Source of the DNA: Anaerolineaceae bacterium | Lineage (GTDB): Bacteria; Chloroflexota; Anaerolineae; Aggregatilineales; Phototrophicaceae | Reading direction: 5' to 3' | Assembly (NCBI GenBank): GCA_002699585.1 | Contig: PABP01000021.1 | Location: 372,001 to 436,000, forward strand | DNA: 64,000 nt | Shown here: positions 36,749 to 45,210 of the stretch, piece by piece | How positions within the stretch are numbered: position 1 is the stretch's first letter | Layout of the letters: each line of letters begins with the position of its first letter | Notes under the pieces: model-generated | What the model was told of the DNA's origin: nothing | Database searches by the model: none | Seen by the model: only the letters and a program-made list of their open reading frames with translations | Program-made: the position numbers and the translations under genes

Positions 36749-37942
36749 CTAGTTGTCAGCCGTCAGGAACTCAAGTGCGGCGTTCAACTGCGGATCTTCG
36801 CCTTCCATCTCTTCGATAGTTTCCGGGTTCCACTCGACGAGCACATCCGGTTCCACACCAATATCATGGATCCAGTTGCGGTCCGGCAGCAAATAGCGTG
36901 CGATTGTCAGACGCAAGCCGCCACCATTGTCCAATGGCTGGATTGTCTGGACCGTACCTTTGCCGAATGTCGTTTCGCCAATCAAGGTAGCAACCTGGCT
37001 GACTTTCATCGCACCGCTTACCAACTCGGATGCACTCGCGCTGCCTTCATCAACGAGTACCACGATCGGTACCTGGATGTTGGCATAATCTCCGGTTGCC
37101 TCAAAGACTTCTTCGGTGCCATCGCCGAACGCTTCATAAAGAATCGTGCCATCTTCAATGAACAGGCTAGCTACATCAATCGCTGAGCGCAGCAACCCAC
37201 CTGGATTACCTCGCAGGTCGAAGATCAAGCCTGCACGGTTGTTGACATCCAGTTCGTCGATTGCTTCTTGAATGGCTGCACTCGCATTGCCATTGAACTC
37301 GGTAAGCTCAATATAGGCAATATCTCCATCAAGGATTTCGCTGGTTACAATCGGCACACTGAAGCGGACACGGGTAATGGTTAGCTCGATGAATTCTTCA
37401 TCACGTTTAAAAGTGATGGTCACGTCTGTACCGGCTGGCCCACGTACGATGCCTGCCAGTTCGGTCTGGTTCATGCCAGCGACACTCTCTCCATCGACTT
37501 CCCAGAAGATGTCGCCAGGGAGTACGCCGGCTTGCCGTGCTGCGGCACCTTCCAGCACATTGACGACTTCGATTTCACCCGTTTCTTCATTCGTGCGGAT
37601 GACAACGCCGATGCCTTCAACATCACCACTCAGGTCGGTGTTGAACATATCGTACATCGTCGGGGCCATATAGCCGCTGTACTGGTCACCGAGCGAATCG
37701 ACCATCCCCTGGATGGCCCCATCGACCAGATCAGGCACTTCAACGATGTCAGCATCAACATACTCGGATTGAATTAGATTGAAGACCTGGTACAGCGGGG
37801 CGAAAGCATCTTCTGTATCGCCGAATGCTGTTTGGGCGACACTTGGCGTGTTAAGATTGCCTAATGCGAACCCAGCAGTGAACACAGCCAGGAACAACAG
37901 CACTGACTGGATTTTGGTTGCGTGTTTACGAATTGTTGCCAT
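36749..37942 (-). CDS. S41-family carboxy-terminal processing protease (CtpA-like)
   Basis: 397 residues: membrane anchor or signal peptide (about 10-32), helical region, PDZ domain (GIGVVIRTNEETGEIEVVNVLEGAAARQAGVLPGDIFWEVDGES), then the tail-specific protease core with FDLRGNPGGLL, the nucleophile in DEGSASASELVSGAMK and the general-base Lys in GETTFGKGTVQ. Extracytoplasmic serine protease that trims or degrades envelope proteins. CGGAG lies upstream of the ATG and a TATACT -10 candidate at 37989-37994. Confidence 0.95.
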   Translation of the reverse strand: MATIRKHATKIQSVLLFLAVFTAGFALGNLNTPSVAQTAFGDTEDAFAPLYQVFNLIQSEYVDADIVEVPDLVDGAIQGMVDSLGDQYSGYMAPTMYDMFNTDLSGDVEGIGVVIRTNEETGEIEVVNVLEGAAARQAGVLPGDIFWEVDGESVAGMNQTELAGIVRGPAGTDVTITFKRDEEFIELTITRVRFSVPIVTSEILDGDIAYIELTEFNGNASAAIQEAIDELDVNNRAGLIFDLRGNPGGLLRSAIDVASLFIEDGTILYEAFGDGTEEVFEATGDYANIQVPIVVLVDEGSASASELVSGAMKVSQVATLIGETTFGKGTVQTIQPLDNGGGLRLTIARYLLPDRNWIHDIGVEPDVLVEWNPETIEEMEGEDPQLNAALEFLTADN

Positions 37943-38118
37943 ATATGAAAACTCCGAAAACCTTCGGTAAAAAGCGTAAACTAAAAATAGTATAGACGTA
38001 TTGTGTACTTATGAACAGTAAATGAGTATGTCATTCATTTAAACCATTTACATAAACTATTTACAGTCTGTTTTTGTCAATTTTGATCTGAATGAACGAC
38101 CACATAGGGATGCAATCT

Positions 38119-38760
38119 ATGGGATCAAAGACGAATGTGGAGAAATGTACAGGTCTCATCACGGGCCTTGCTATCGCGGAAATGCTATCTACAGGTCAGT
38201 TGCAGATCAAAGTTCGGGATAGTTCCGAGACTAAGCCACACTATACAGACAACGCTGTTCTGGGGCCAGTGACGCGCACTTTGCTCGATCAGCCGATCTC
38301 TGCTTTCCAGCGAATGCTGGATGCAACTCTCGGACTGCAAGAATTATTGTATCTGATGGCAATGGAAACACTCAGGCCACAACTTCTCTCTGATTTGTTA
38401 TCTCGCTTGCATCCATTGCCTGCGATGGAACAATCCCTGCATCGTATTGGGCATGTCATCGGATGGGGCAGTGAATTACGCGCTATCAAGCATATTCGTG
38501 CCAGCGGTATTGATGATGATGCGCTTCCGCTGTCTCTCTACTACATGCTGCGTTACGACGAAGTCCCGATTGAGGGAGTCATGATGGCCGCTCAAACGGC
38601 AGAGTCACGTCGTATAGCCCATGTTGTTGGTATGGCGATGGGCTTGCAACACGGGATACATGTTTTTCCACAGGTATGGCGAGATGGGCTGCCGCAATAT
38701 GATCTGCTCATTGAGATAGCGACCGCAAATTCTGACCATTGGATTGACATACTCAGTTAG
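38119..38760 (+). CDS. Degenerate ADP-ribosylglycohydrolase-like protein
   Basis: Start uncertain: ATG 38119 has AGGGA about 8 nt upstream, but ATG 38092 adds nine residues in frame. The N-terminus CTGLITGLAIAEML matches the opening helix of ADP-ribosylglycohydrolases (GALLGLAIGDALG type). YTDNAVLGPVTRTLL parallels the TDDT motif, and ALPLSLYYMLRYDEVPIEGVMMAAQTAESRRIAHVVGMAMGLQHGIHVFPQVWRDGL follows the C-terminal helices. The metal ligands are lost (Gly-Asp-Thr-Asp-Thr replaced by TAESRR; second TD partner absent) and the protein is only about 215 residues. Probably catalytically inactive. Sits just before the thiamine operon. Confidence 0.55.
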   Translation: MGSKTNVEKCTGLITGLAIAEMLSTGQLQIKVRDSSETKPHYTDNAVLGPVTRTLLDQPISAFQRMLDATLGLQELLYLMAMETLRPQLLSDLLSRLHPLPAMEQSLHRIGHVIGWGSELRAIKHIRASGIDDDALPLSLYYMLRYDEVPIEGVMMAAQTAESRRIAHVVGMAMGLQHGIHVFPQVWRDGLPQYDLLIEIATANSDHWIDILS

Positions 38761-38816
38761 CAAGCCAGAAATTCATGACTTTGCCCAAAACAGGCCAAAT
38801 ATAGCTGTAGTTTCCG

Positions 38817-38845
38817 TTGTCTTTTGGCGTCGTCCACGCTATACT
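38817..38845 (+). promoter_or_regulatory. Promoter of the thiBPQ operon
   Basis: TTGTCT (38817-38822), 17-bp spacer, TATACT (38840-38845). It ends 11 nt before the riboswitch begins. Confidence 0.65.
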
Positions 38846-38855
38846 AGAATGCAGT

Positions 38856-38957
38856 TGTTGACCAGGGGAGCCTGATTCTCAGGCTGAGAGGGTGTGTTTT
38901 CACACCGACCCTATGAACCTGATCCGGGTTGTACCGGCGTAGGAAGTGTCGAGGGCT
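38856..38957 (+). ncRNA. TPP riboswitch (THI element)
   Basis: Conserved landmarks in order: GGGGAGCC, GGCTGAGAGG, a GTGTG/CACAC variable hairpin, GACCCT, TGAACCTGATCC, GGGTT/ACCGG and GGCGTAGGAAG. This is the thiamine pyrophosphate aptamer. It lies upstream of a thiamine transporter operon, and a strong terminator follows at 38970-39007, so binding of TPP would switch transcription off. Confidence 0.97.
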
Positions 38958-38969
38958 ATATGTGTAACG

Positions 38970-39007
38970 CCACCCCTGATACACCCTGCCAGGGGTGGTT
39001 TCTGTTT
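38970..39007 (+). terminator. Expression-platform terminator of the TPP riboswitch
   Basis: CCACCCCTG (38970-38978) and CAGGGGTGG (38990-38998) followed by TTTCTGTTT. The 9-bp GC-rich stem lies 12 nt after the aptamer and 72 nt before thiB. Confidence 0.85.
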
Positions 39008-39078
39008 ATAACCTCTTCTCATCATCCTCCAACAACCACAATCTGTTTTATTTGTACACTTGCTTCTGAAGGAGCAAA

Positions 39079-40131
39079 ATGATGAATCGTATATCTCGAT
39101 TGATGTTGGGCATCGGGTTGGCTTTGCTGACGACTGTGGGCGTCATTGCCCAGGATGAACCAACTACCTTAACCGTTTTGACGCATGACAGCTTCAATAT
39201 CTCGGAAGATGTGCTTGCGGCATTCCAGGAAGAAACAGGCATCGAAGTCGAAATCCTGCGTGGGGGTGACGCAGGACAAATCGTGAATCAATCCATTTTG
39301 ACAGCAGGCAATCCGCTAGCCGATGTGCTCTATGGTGTTGATAACACCTTCCTGAGCCGTGCGCTGGATGCCGAAATCTTCCTGCCGTATGAGTCATCTG
39401 CACTGGAAACAGTCGATCCACGCTTCTTGACAGAAGACGTCGACTCTGTAACGCCGGTGGATTACGGTGATGTGTGTATCAACTATGATGTGGCTTACTT
39501 TGAGGAGAATGAACTGGATCTCCCTAGCTCGCTGGCCGATTTAGCAGACCCACAATACAATGGCCTGCTAGTTGTAGAAAATCCAGCGACATCCTCGCCA
39601 GGGCTGGCGTTTTTGGCTGCAACCGTTGCTGAATTTGGTGAAGAAGGTGACTATACTTACCTCGACTACTGGACCGAGCTAGTCGAAAATGGCGTACTCA
39701 TCACCGATGGCTGGAGCGATGCCTACTACGCTAACTTTACTGCCGCTAGCGAGGATGGCACCTATCCTATGGTCGTGAGCTATGCCAGCAGCCCGCCAGT
39801 TACCTACGATGAAGAGATTGGCGCTGCGACAACGGAAAGCATTGTTGCCGATGGCATGTGTTTCCGTCAGATCGAATATGTCGGTATTCTCGATGGTACC
39901 GATAACCTTGAAGCCGCACAGCAGTTCGTTGACTTCATGTTGAGTGAAGCCTTCCAGGCGGACTTGCCGCTACAGATGTATGTCTTCCCCGTTGTGGAGG
40001 ATGTCGAACTGCCGGAGTTGTTCGCGGACTACGCACAGATTCCAGAGAATCCTGTTGTCGTAGACCCTGCAGACATCGAAGAGAATCGCGAAGCGTGGAT
40101 TCAAGCCTGGACTGAAACTGTCCTGCGATGA
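39079..40131 (+). CDS. thiB: Thiamine ABC transporter substrate-binding protein
   Basis: 350 residues with a signal peptide (ending about residue 25, GVIAQ), then LTVLTHDSFNISEDVLAAFQEETGIEVEILRGGDAGQIVNQ, which is typical of ThiB. YGVDNTFLSRALDAEIFLPYES and GYEW-like VPVDYGDVCINYDV continue the pattern. It captures thiamine or its phosphates outside the membrane. GAAGGAG ribosome site. ATGA overlap with thiP. The upstream TPP riboswitch supports thiamine as ligand. Confidence 0.95.
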   Translation: MMNRISRLMLGIGLALLTTVGVIAQDEPTTLTVLTHDSFNISEDVLAAFQEETGIEVEILRGGDAGQIVNQSILTAGNPLADVLYGVDNTFLSRALDAEIFLPYESSALETVDPRFLTEDVDSVTPVDYGDVCINYDVAYFEENELDLPSSLADLADPQYNGLLVVENPATSSPGLAFLAATVAEFGEEGDYTYLDYWTELVENGVLITDGWSDAYYANFTAASEDGTYPMVVSYASSPPVTYDEEIGAATTESIVADGMCFRQIEYVGILDGTDNLEAAQQFVDFMLSEAFQADLPLQMYVFPVVEDVELPELFADYAQIPENPVVVDPADIEENREAWIQAWTETVLR

Positions 40132-41801
40132 ATACGATATGGCGTTGGGGGCGGTATGGGCTTTTTGCCCTGCCGCTTCTATTTTTTGGTCTATTTTATG
40201 TCTACCCCGTAGCGACGATATTTGATATTAGCTTTCGCCCGGATGGTGTTCTCGATCTGAGTGGCTTTGTCTCGATTGCAACCTCAGCCTACTATCGGGA
40301 TACGCTCGTTTTCACGGTTTATCAGGCCACGTTATCGACTTTTTTCACCATCCTTCTGGTGTTGCCAGGGGCCTATGTCTTCGTCCACTACAAATTCCCT
40401 GGGCGCTCTTTGCTGCTCTCACTGTCCACGCTGCCTTTCGTCCTGCCGACTGTGGTCGTTGCAACGGCGTTTTTGGCGTTGGTGGGTCCACGCGGCCTAT
40501 TGAACACAGCCTTGATGAACTGGTTCAACCTGGAAACACCACCGATTGCCTTGCAGCAAACTCTAACGCTGATTCTGATCGTACACGTGTTTTACAACTA
40601 TTCGGTCGCCCTGCGCATTATTGTCGCTTACTGGTCGAGCATCTCGTCGCGTATTGAGGATGCCGCCAGCGTATTAGGGGCTAGCAATTGGCAACTCTGG
40701 TGGAAAATTCGTTTGCCATTGTTGCGTTCGGCGATTTTTGCAGCAGCTTTGCTGGTATTCATTTTTACGTTCACAAGCTTCGGCGTTGTCCTGATTTTGG
40801 GTGGCATCCGTTTTGCCACGCTGGAAGTGCAAATCTACTATCAGACAGTGAATTTGCTCAATCTGCCAACAGCCGCTGCTTTGTCTCTGGTACAGATCTT
40901 CATCATGCTGCTGGCCATGCTATATTACGCGCGGCTCCAGCGCCAGATTGCGACCAACCAGACGGTCGTCCCTATCAAACCGAAGAAAGCCAAAACCTGG
41001 CGGACTCGCCTGCTGGTGGGTGTGAACTTGTTCGTCATGTTAGCGCTCCTGTTGATGCCGTTACTCGCGCTGGTTATTCGCTCCTTATGGATTGATGGTG
41101 CCATCTCTTTTGAGTATTACACTTTACTAGGGGAAAACGTCCGCAATTCGATTCTCTTTGTGCCGCCATCCCACGCCATTGCCAATAGCATCGCCTTTGG
41201 TTTGATGACCACATTAATGGCTGTCATCCTGGGAACGTTGTTAGCCTATATTATTGGGGACCGGCTTCTGCCTGCCAGGGTAGGCCGTTTTATCGATCCC
41301 TTGATTATGCTGCCCTTGGCCACGAGCGCCGTCACGTTGGGTCTCGGCTTCATTCTGGCTCTGGATGAATCGCCGCTAAACCTGCGTACATCCTGGGTGC
41401 TTGTCCCGATTGCCCATAGCTTGGTGGCGACGCCATTTGTGACGCGCAGCGTCTTGCCTGCTATGCGCCAGATCCCACCGAGCTTGCCAGAAGCTGCCCA
41501 GGTCTTAGGTGCATCGCCATTGCGTATCTGGCGGCGCATTGAACTGCCGCTGCTGTCGCGCTCGCTGGTTGTAGGCGCGACTTTTGCGTTTGCCATCAGT
41601 CTGGGTGAATTCGGCGCATCTGTATTCGTAGCTCGCCCCGATACCCCGACCATGCCGCTCATCATTTATCGGTTGCTTGGCCAGCCGGGGACGACGAACT
41701 ATGGTCAGGCGCTGGCGATGAGCGTCATCTTGCTGCTGGTTTGTCTGGCGAGTTTCCTGCTTATTGAGCGTTTCCGTGATGTCGGAGTAGGGGAATTTTG
41801 A
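40128..41801 (+). CDS. thiP: Thiamine ABC transporter permease
   Basis: 557 residues with about twelve membrane helices and two binding-protein-dependent permease modules. Each has an EAA loop: IEDAASVLGASNWQLWWKIRLPLL in the first half and LPEAAQVLGASPLRIWRRIELPLL in the second. This fused arrangement is that of ThiP and the related iron permeases. It overlaps thiB by 4 nt and thiQ by 4 nt. Confidence 0.94.
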   Translation: MNTIWRWGRYGLFALPLLFFGLFYVYPVATIFDISFRPDGVLDLSGFVSIATSAYYRDTLVFTVYQATLSTFFTILLVLPGAYVFVHYKFPGRSLLLSLSTLPFVLPTVVVATAFLALVGPRGLLNTALMNWFNLETPPIALQQTLTLILIVHVFYNYSVALRIIVAYWSSISSRIEDAASVLGASNWQLWWKIRLPLLRSAIFAAALLVFIFTFTSFGVVLILGGIRFATLEVQIYYQTVNLLNLPTAAALSLVQIFIMLLAMLYYARLQRQIATNQTVVPIKPKKAKTWRTRLLVGVNLFVMLALLLMPLLALVIRSLWIDGAISFEYYTLLGENVRNSILFVPPSHAIANSIAFGLMTTLMAVILGTLLAYIIGDRLLPARVGRFIDPLIMLPLATSAVTLGLGFILALDESPLNLRTSWVLVPIAHSLVATPFVTRSVLPAMRQIPPSLPEAAQVLGASPLRIWRRIELPLLSRSLVVGATFAFAISLGEFGASVFVARPDTPTMPLIIYRLLGQPGTTNYGQALAMSVILLLVCLASFLLIERFRDVGVGEF

Positions 41802-42790
41802 TGCTCGACCTGAAAAATATTCATCTTCACTATGATGCGACCGAAGTGCTCAAGGGCGTTTCTTTGCATATCAAGCAGGGCGAAATCATCTGTTTACTGG
41901 GGCAAAGTGGCAGCGGTAAGACCTCTTTGCTGCGTGTGATTGCTGGCCTGGAACAGGAAAGCCAGGGGAGTATCACACTGGCAGGCGAGCCATTGAACGG
42001 CCTGAAACCGCAACAGCGCCAGGTTGGGTTGATGTTTCAGGATTATGCGCTCTTCCCGCATATGACCGTCGCCCAGAATGTTGCCTTTGGCTTGAAATCT
42101 GATACAAAGAATAAGCAAACGGTCAACCAGCGTGTTGATGAACTGCTGCATCTAGTTCGTTTGGATGGCTACCAGGATCGGGCGATTGATCAGCTTTCTG
42201 GTGGGGAGCAGCAGCGCGTTGCTTTGGCGCGTAGTCTGGCACCCCGTCCGCGCTTGCTCATGCTCGATGAACCCCTTGGCTCCCTGGATGCTGGCTTGCG
42301 TGAAACTCTCGTTCGTGAATTGCATCACATCATCAAGTCAGCCAATTTGACAGCTATCTATGTAACACACGACCAGCAGGAGGCGTTCGTCATCGCTGAT
42401 CGCATCGCCATCATGCATCAAGGTACAATTGCTCAGATTGATACACCCCAAAATATATACTATCGACCCAAGTCTCGGTTTGTTGTCGAATTCCTCGGCT
42501 TGCAAAACATCGTAACAGCCGATTGCAGGCTCGTCATGCAGTTGCTCGATGGCCAACCCAATAGTGATTCGTATCTTGTTCATCCTAAAGGTATTTTCTT
42601 GGTGGATGAGGGAATTTCTGCTAATGTCGTTGAAATCACGTTCTCAGGTGACCGCACGCAGCTTCTTGTCGATGTGCCCCAATGTGGAACGTGGCGTTTC
42701 TCCGTTTACGATCCCGCGATTCGCTTAGAAGTTGGCCAGCAAGTATTCTTGAACGTGGACCCGCAGTTCATCGTTCCGCTTGAGTCATGA
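41798..42790 (+). CDS. thiQ: Thiamine ABC transporter ATP-binding protein
   Basis: 330 residues: Walker A GQSGSGKTS, Q-loop MFQDYALFPHMTVAQN, signature LSGGEQQRVALARSL, Walker B LLMLDEPLGSLD and H-loop VTHDQQEA. A C-terminal extension of about 90 residues resembles a TOBE domain, which E. coli ThiQ (232 aa) lacks, so it looks more like FbpC/PotA-type ATPases. Context with the TPP riboswitch fixes the substrate as thiamine. Confidence 0.93.
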   Translation: MMLDLKNIHLHYDATEVLKGVSLHIKQGEIICLLGQSGSGKTSLLRVIAGLEQESQGSITLAGEPLNGLKPQQRQVGLMFQDYALFPHMTVAQNVAFGLKSDTKNKQTVNQRVDELLHLVRLDGYQDRAIDQLSGGEQQRVALARSLAPRPRLLMLDEPLGSLDAGLRETLVRELHHIIKSANLTAIYVTHDQQEAFVIADRIAIMHQGTIAQIDTPQNIYYRPKSRFVVEFLGLQNIVTADCRLVMQLLDGQPNSDSYLVHPKGIFLVDEGISANVVEITFSGDRTQLLVDVPQCGTWRFSVYDPAIRLEVGQQVFLNVDPQFIVPLES

Positions 42791-42808
42791 TGACATCCTG
42801 ACACATAA

Positions 42809-42835
42809 AAAACGCCCTCATCATGAGGGCGTTTT
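42809..42835. terminator. Bidirectional terminator between thiQ and gyrB
   Basis: AACGCCCTCATCATGAGGGCGTT is nearly a perfect palindrome flanked by AAAA and TTTT. It ends the thiamine operon and the convergent gyrB gene. Confidence 0.93.
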
Positions 42836-42859
42836 CATAACCATAAATTGGCCGTATGC

Positions 42860-44845
42860 CTATATATCCAGATTCTTGACCTGCTTGGCATTCGTCTGTA
42901 TGAAGCGGCGACGCGGCGGTACGCTGCTGCCCATCAACATATCGAATACCCGGTCCGCTTCCGCAGCATCGTCAATTGTCACCTGCAACAGCGTGCGGTT
43001 TTCTGGGTCCATTGTGGTTTCCCACAGTTGGTCCGGGTTCATCTCACCCAGACCTTTGTAGCGCTGGAACGATACACGATCTGGATTCTTGTAGTTCTTC
43101 AACGCCTCGACTAATAGTTCAGCGTCGTTGAAGCCCGCTCTCGGATAGACATATTCTTGCTGCCGACCCTGTTTGAACAGGTAAATGGGCGGTTGGGCAA
43201 TGTAGAGATGGCCATCCTGAATCAGCGGCAGCATGTGGCGGAAGAAGAATGTCAACAGCAACGTACGGATATGGCTACCATCGACGTCAGCATCCGTCAT
43301 GATAATGACGCGGCCATATCGTAACTTGCTGATGTCAAAGTCTTCGTGGATACCAGTTCCCAATGCCGAGATCAACGATTTGACTTCGTTGTTATCGAGA
43401 ATTTTGTCCAACCGGGCGCGCTCCGTATTGAGGATTTTACCGCGCAACGGCAGGATCGCCTGGAAGTGGCGGTCGCGCCCTTGCTTGGCGGAGCCACCTG
43501 CGGAGTCACCCTCAACGATGTAGATTTCGGCATCATCACCATGATCGGAGCAATCAGCGAGTTTACCGGGTAGCGTGCTGCTTTCCAGCAGGCTGGGGCC
43601 GCTGCGCACCAGATCGCGGGCTTTACGGGCGGCTTCACGGGCACGCTTGCTCGTCATACACTTGTCGATGATGCGGCGGGCATCCCGTGAATTGAGTTCC
43701 AGGAACTCATTGAAGGCATCCGTCACGACTTGCGAAACGGCACCCTGTACTTCCTGATTGAGCAGCTTGACCTTGGTCTGGCTTTCAAACTGCGGGTCTG
43801 GGTGCTTGACGCTGACGATAGCCGTTAAGCCTTCCAGAGTGTCATTACCACTGAAATTGGAATCGCGCTCTTTAAGGATGCTTGCCTTACGTGCATAACG
43901 ATTGATGACACCCGTAATGGATGAGCGCAAACCGGTGATGTGCGTACCCCCATCTGGCGTGTTGATGGTATTCGTAAAGGCCAACTCTGTGGTTGTGGAG
44001 CCATCCGTATATTGGAAGGCGACTTCAACGCCGACTGTATAGGGATTACCTTGCTTGTCTTCAAAGTCAATGTCGCGCTCGGCATGGACGATGTCATGCA
44101 GAGGTTTGCGATTGCGATTGAGATAGCGGACGAAAGAGCGCAGTCCGCCGTCAAAATAGAAGGTGATTTCGCGTGGCAGTGGCTTCACACGTTGATCGAT
44201 CAGCGAAATGGTCACCTTTGGCGTGACAAACGCCATCTCACGGAAGCGTGTTGCCAGCGTCTGATAGCTGAAGTCGTTCTGGTCCATGATGCCATAATCG
44301 GGCCAGAAACGGATCGTCGTACCTGTAGGCTCGCCTTTTTTCAGCTTACGGATCTCTTCGACATCTGATTGACGAAGACCCTCTTTAAATATCTGCCGAT
44401 ACATTACGCCGTTACGGTAGACTTCGGCATGTAACTCAGCGGAAAGGGCATTCACTGCGGATACACCCACACCGTGCAAACCACCGCTGACTTTGTAGGC
44501 GTTGCTGTCGAACTTACCGCCCATGCCGATCTTGGTCATAACGCCTTCTAGCGTCGAGATGCCAAGCTCTTTGTTCATACCGACCGGAATACCGGCCCCA
44601 TTGTCAGAGATGGCTACCGATCCATCATCATGTAACACAATCTGAACATGGTCACAACGGCCTGCAAGTGCTTCATCTATTGAGTTATCGACTACTTCAT
44701 AAATGAGGTGGTGAAGTGCGCGTATATCTGTACCGCCGACATACATACCTGGCCGCAAGCGAACATGCTCGCGCGGGTCCAGATACTTAATGTTCTCCTC
44801 ACTGTATGTGGCACTTGCTGCCCCATTTTTGGCTTCTGGCGGCAT
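42860..44845 (-). CDS. gyrB: DNA gyrase subunit B
   Basis: 661 residues. GHKL ATPase motifs EVVDNSIDEALAG, DNGAGIPVG and GGLHGVGVSAVNALS; transducer loop QTKVKLLNQEV; TOPRIM motifs EGDSAGGSAKQGRDR and DADVDGSHIRTLLLTFFFR; C-terminal RYKGLGEMNPDQLWETTMDPENRTL. This forms the ATPase/cleavage half of gyrase with GyrA. ParE cannot be fully excluded by eye but the sequence fits GyrB. GAGGAG site upstream. Confidence 0.93.
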   Translation of the reverse strand: MPPEAKNGAASATYSEENIKYLDPREHVRLRPGMYVGGTDIRALHHLIYEVVDNSIDEALAGRCDHVQIVLHDDGSVAISDNGAGIPVGMNKELGISTLEGVMTKIGMGGKFDSNAYKVSGGLHGVGVSAVNALSAELHAEVYRNGVMYRQIFKEGLRQSDVEEIRKLKKGEPTGTTIRFWPDYGIMDQNDFSYQTLATRFREMAFVTPKVTISLIDQRVKPLPREITFYFDGGLRSFVRYLNRNRKPLHDIVHAERDIDFEDKQGNPYTVGVEVAFQYTDGSTTTELAFTNTINTPDGGTHITGLRSSITGVINRYARKASILKERDSNFSGNDTLEGLTAIVSVKHPDPQFESQTKVKLLNQEVQGAVSQVVTDAFNEFLELNSRDARRIIDKCMTSKRAREAARKARDLVRSGPSLLESSTLPGKLADCSDHGDDAEIYIVEGDSAGGSAKQGRDRHFQAILPLRGKILNTERARLDKILDNNEVKSLISALGTGIHEDFDISKLRYGRVIIMTDADVDGSHIRTLLLTFFFRHMLPLIQDGHLYIAQPPIYLFKQGRQQEYVYPRAGFNDAELLVEALKNYKNPDRVSFQRYKGLGEMNPDQLWETTMDPENRTLLQVTIDDAAEADRVFDMLMGSSVPPRRRFIQTNAKQVKNLDI

Positions 44846-44943
44846 GGTAACTCCTCATATCATCTGGTTGGATTGCCAGCAACTATCAATTTGAAGAATG
44901 GTGAAGGACTTGTCAGAGGATAGTCCCTAGTAGCTATAAAACC

Positions 44944-44959
44944 GTACCGTTAGTACCGA
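44944..44959. repeat. Short direct repeat in the early gyrB transcript region
   Basis: GTACCG (44944-44949), TTA, GTACCG (44953-44958), just downstream of the gyrB -10 box. Possible operator or initial-transcribed element. Confidence 0.35.
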
Positions 44960-44962
44960 TAA

Positions 44963-44991
44963 ATTATACTATAGACCGGCTTCTGGCACAA
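44963..44991 (-). promoter_or_regulatory. gyrB promoter
   Basis: TTGTGC (44986-44991), 17-bp spacer and perfect TATAAT (44963-44968) on the minus strand. It predicts a leader of about 110 nt. Confidence 0.6.
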
Positions 44992-45028
44992 TCCTGGGGA
45001 TGGAAAATATGTTCGTATATGATTGGCG

Positions 45029-45057
45029 TTGACAGGAGCGAACGGGTTTCGTATGCT
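45029..45057 (+). promoter_or_regulatory. tRNA-Arg promoter
   Basis: Perfect TTGACA (45029-45034), 17-bp spacer, TATGCT (45052-45057), 19 nt before the tRNA 5' end. Confidence 0.7.
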
Positions 45058-45076
45058 TATGCGCAGTAACAATTTT

Positions 45077-45149
45077 GCCTCCGTAGCTCAGCGGATAGAG
45101 CTGTTGCCTTCTAAGCAAAGGGTCGTAGGTTCGATTCCTACCGGGGGCG
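45077..45149 (+). tRNA. tRNA-Arg (anticodon TCT)
   Basis: A full cloverleaf of 73 nt. Acceptor stem GCCTCCG/CGGGGGC (one G-T pair), D-arm GCTC/GAGC, anticodon loop CTTCTAA giving anticodon TCT for AGA/AGG codons, and T-arm GTAGG-TTCGATT-CCTAC. The discriminator is G and no CCA is encoded. The anticodon stem has a terminal G-A mismatch. Own promoter and terminator make it a single-gene unit. Confidence 0.96.
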
Positions 45150-45158
45150 CATAATAAG

Positions 45159-45190
45159 AAAAACGCCCATGCAATGCGTGGGCGTTTTTT
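45159..45190. terminator. Terminator after tRNA-Arg, shared with the BTAD regulator
   Basis: AAAAACGCCCATGC/GCGTGGGCGTTTTTT stem with a 3-nt loop and T tracts on both sides. Confidence 0.92.
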
Positions 45191-45210
45191 GGGCTATGCT
45201 ACAGATGCCA

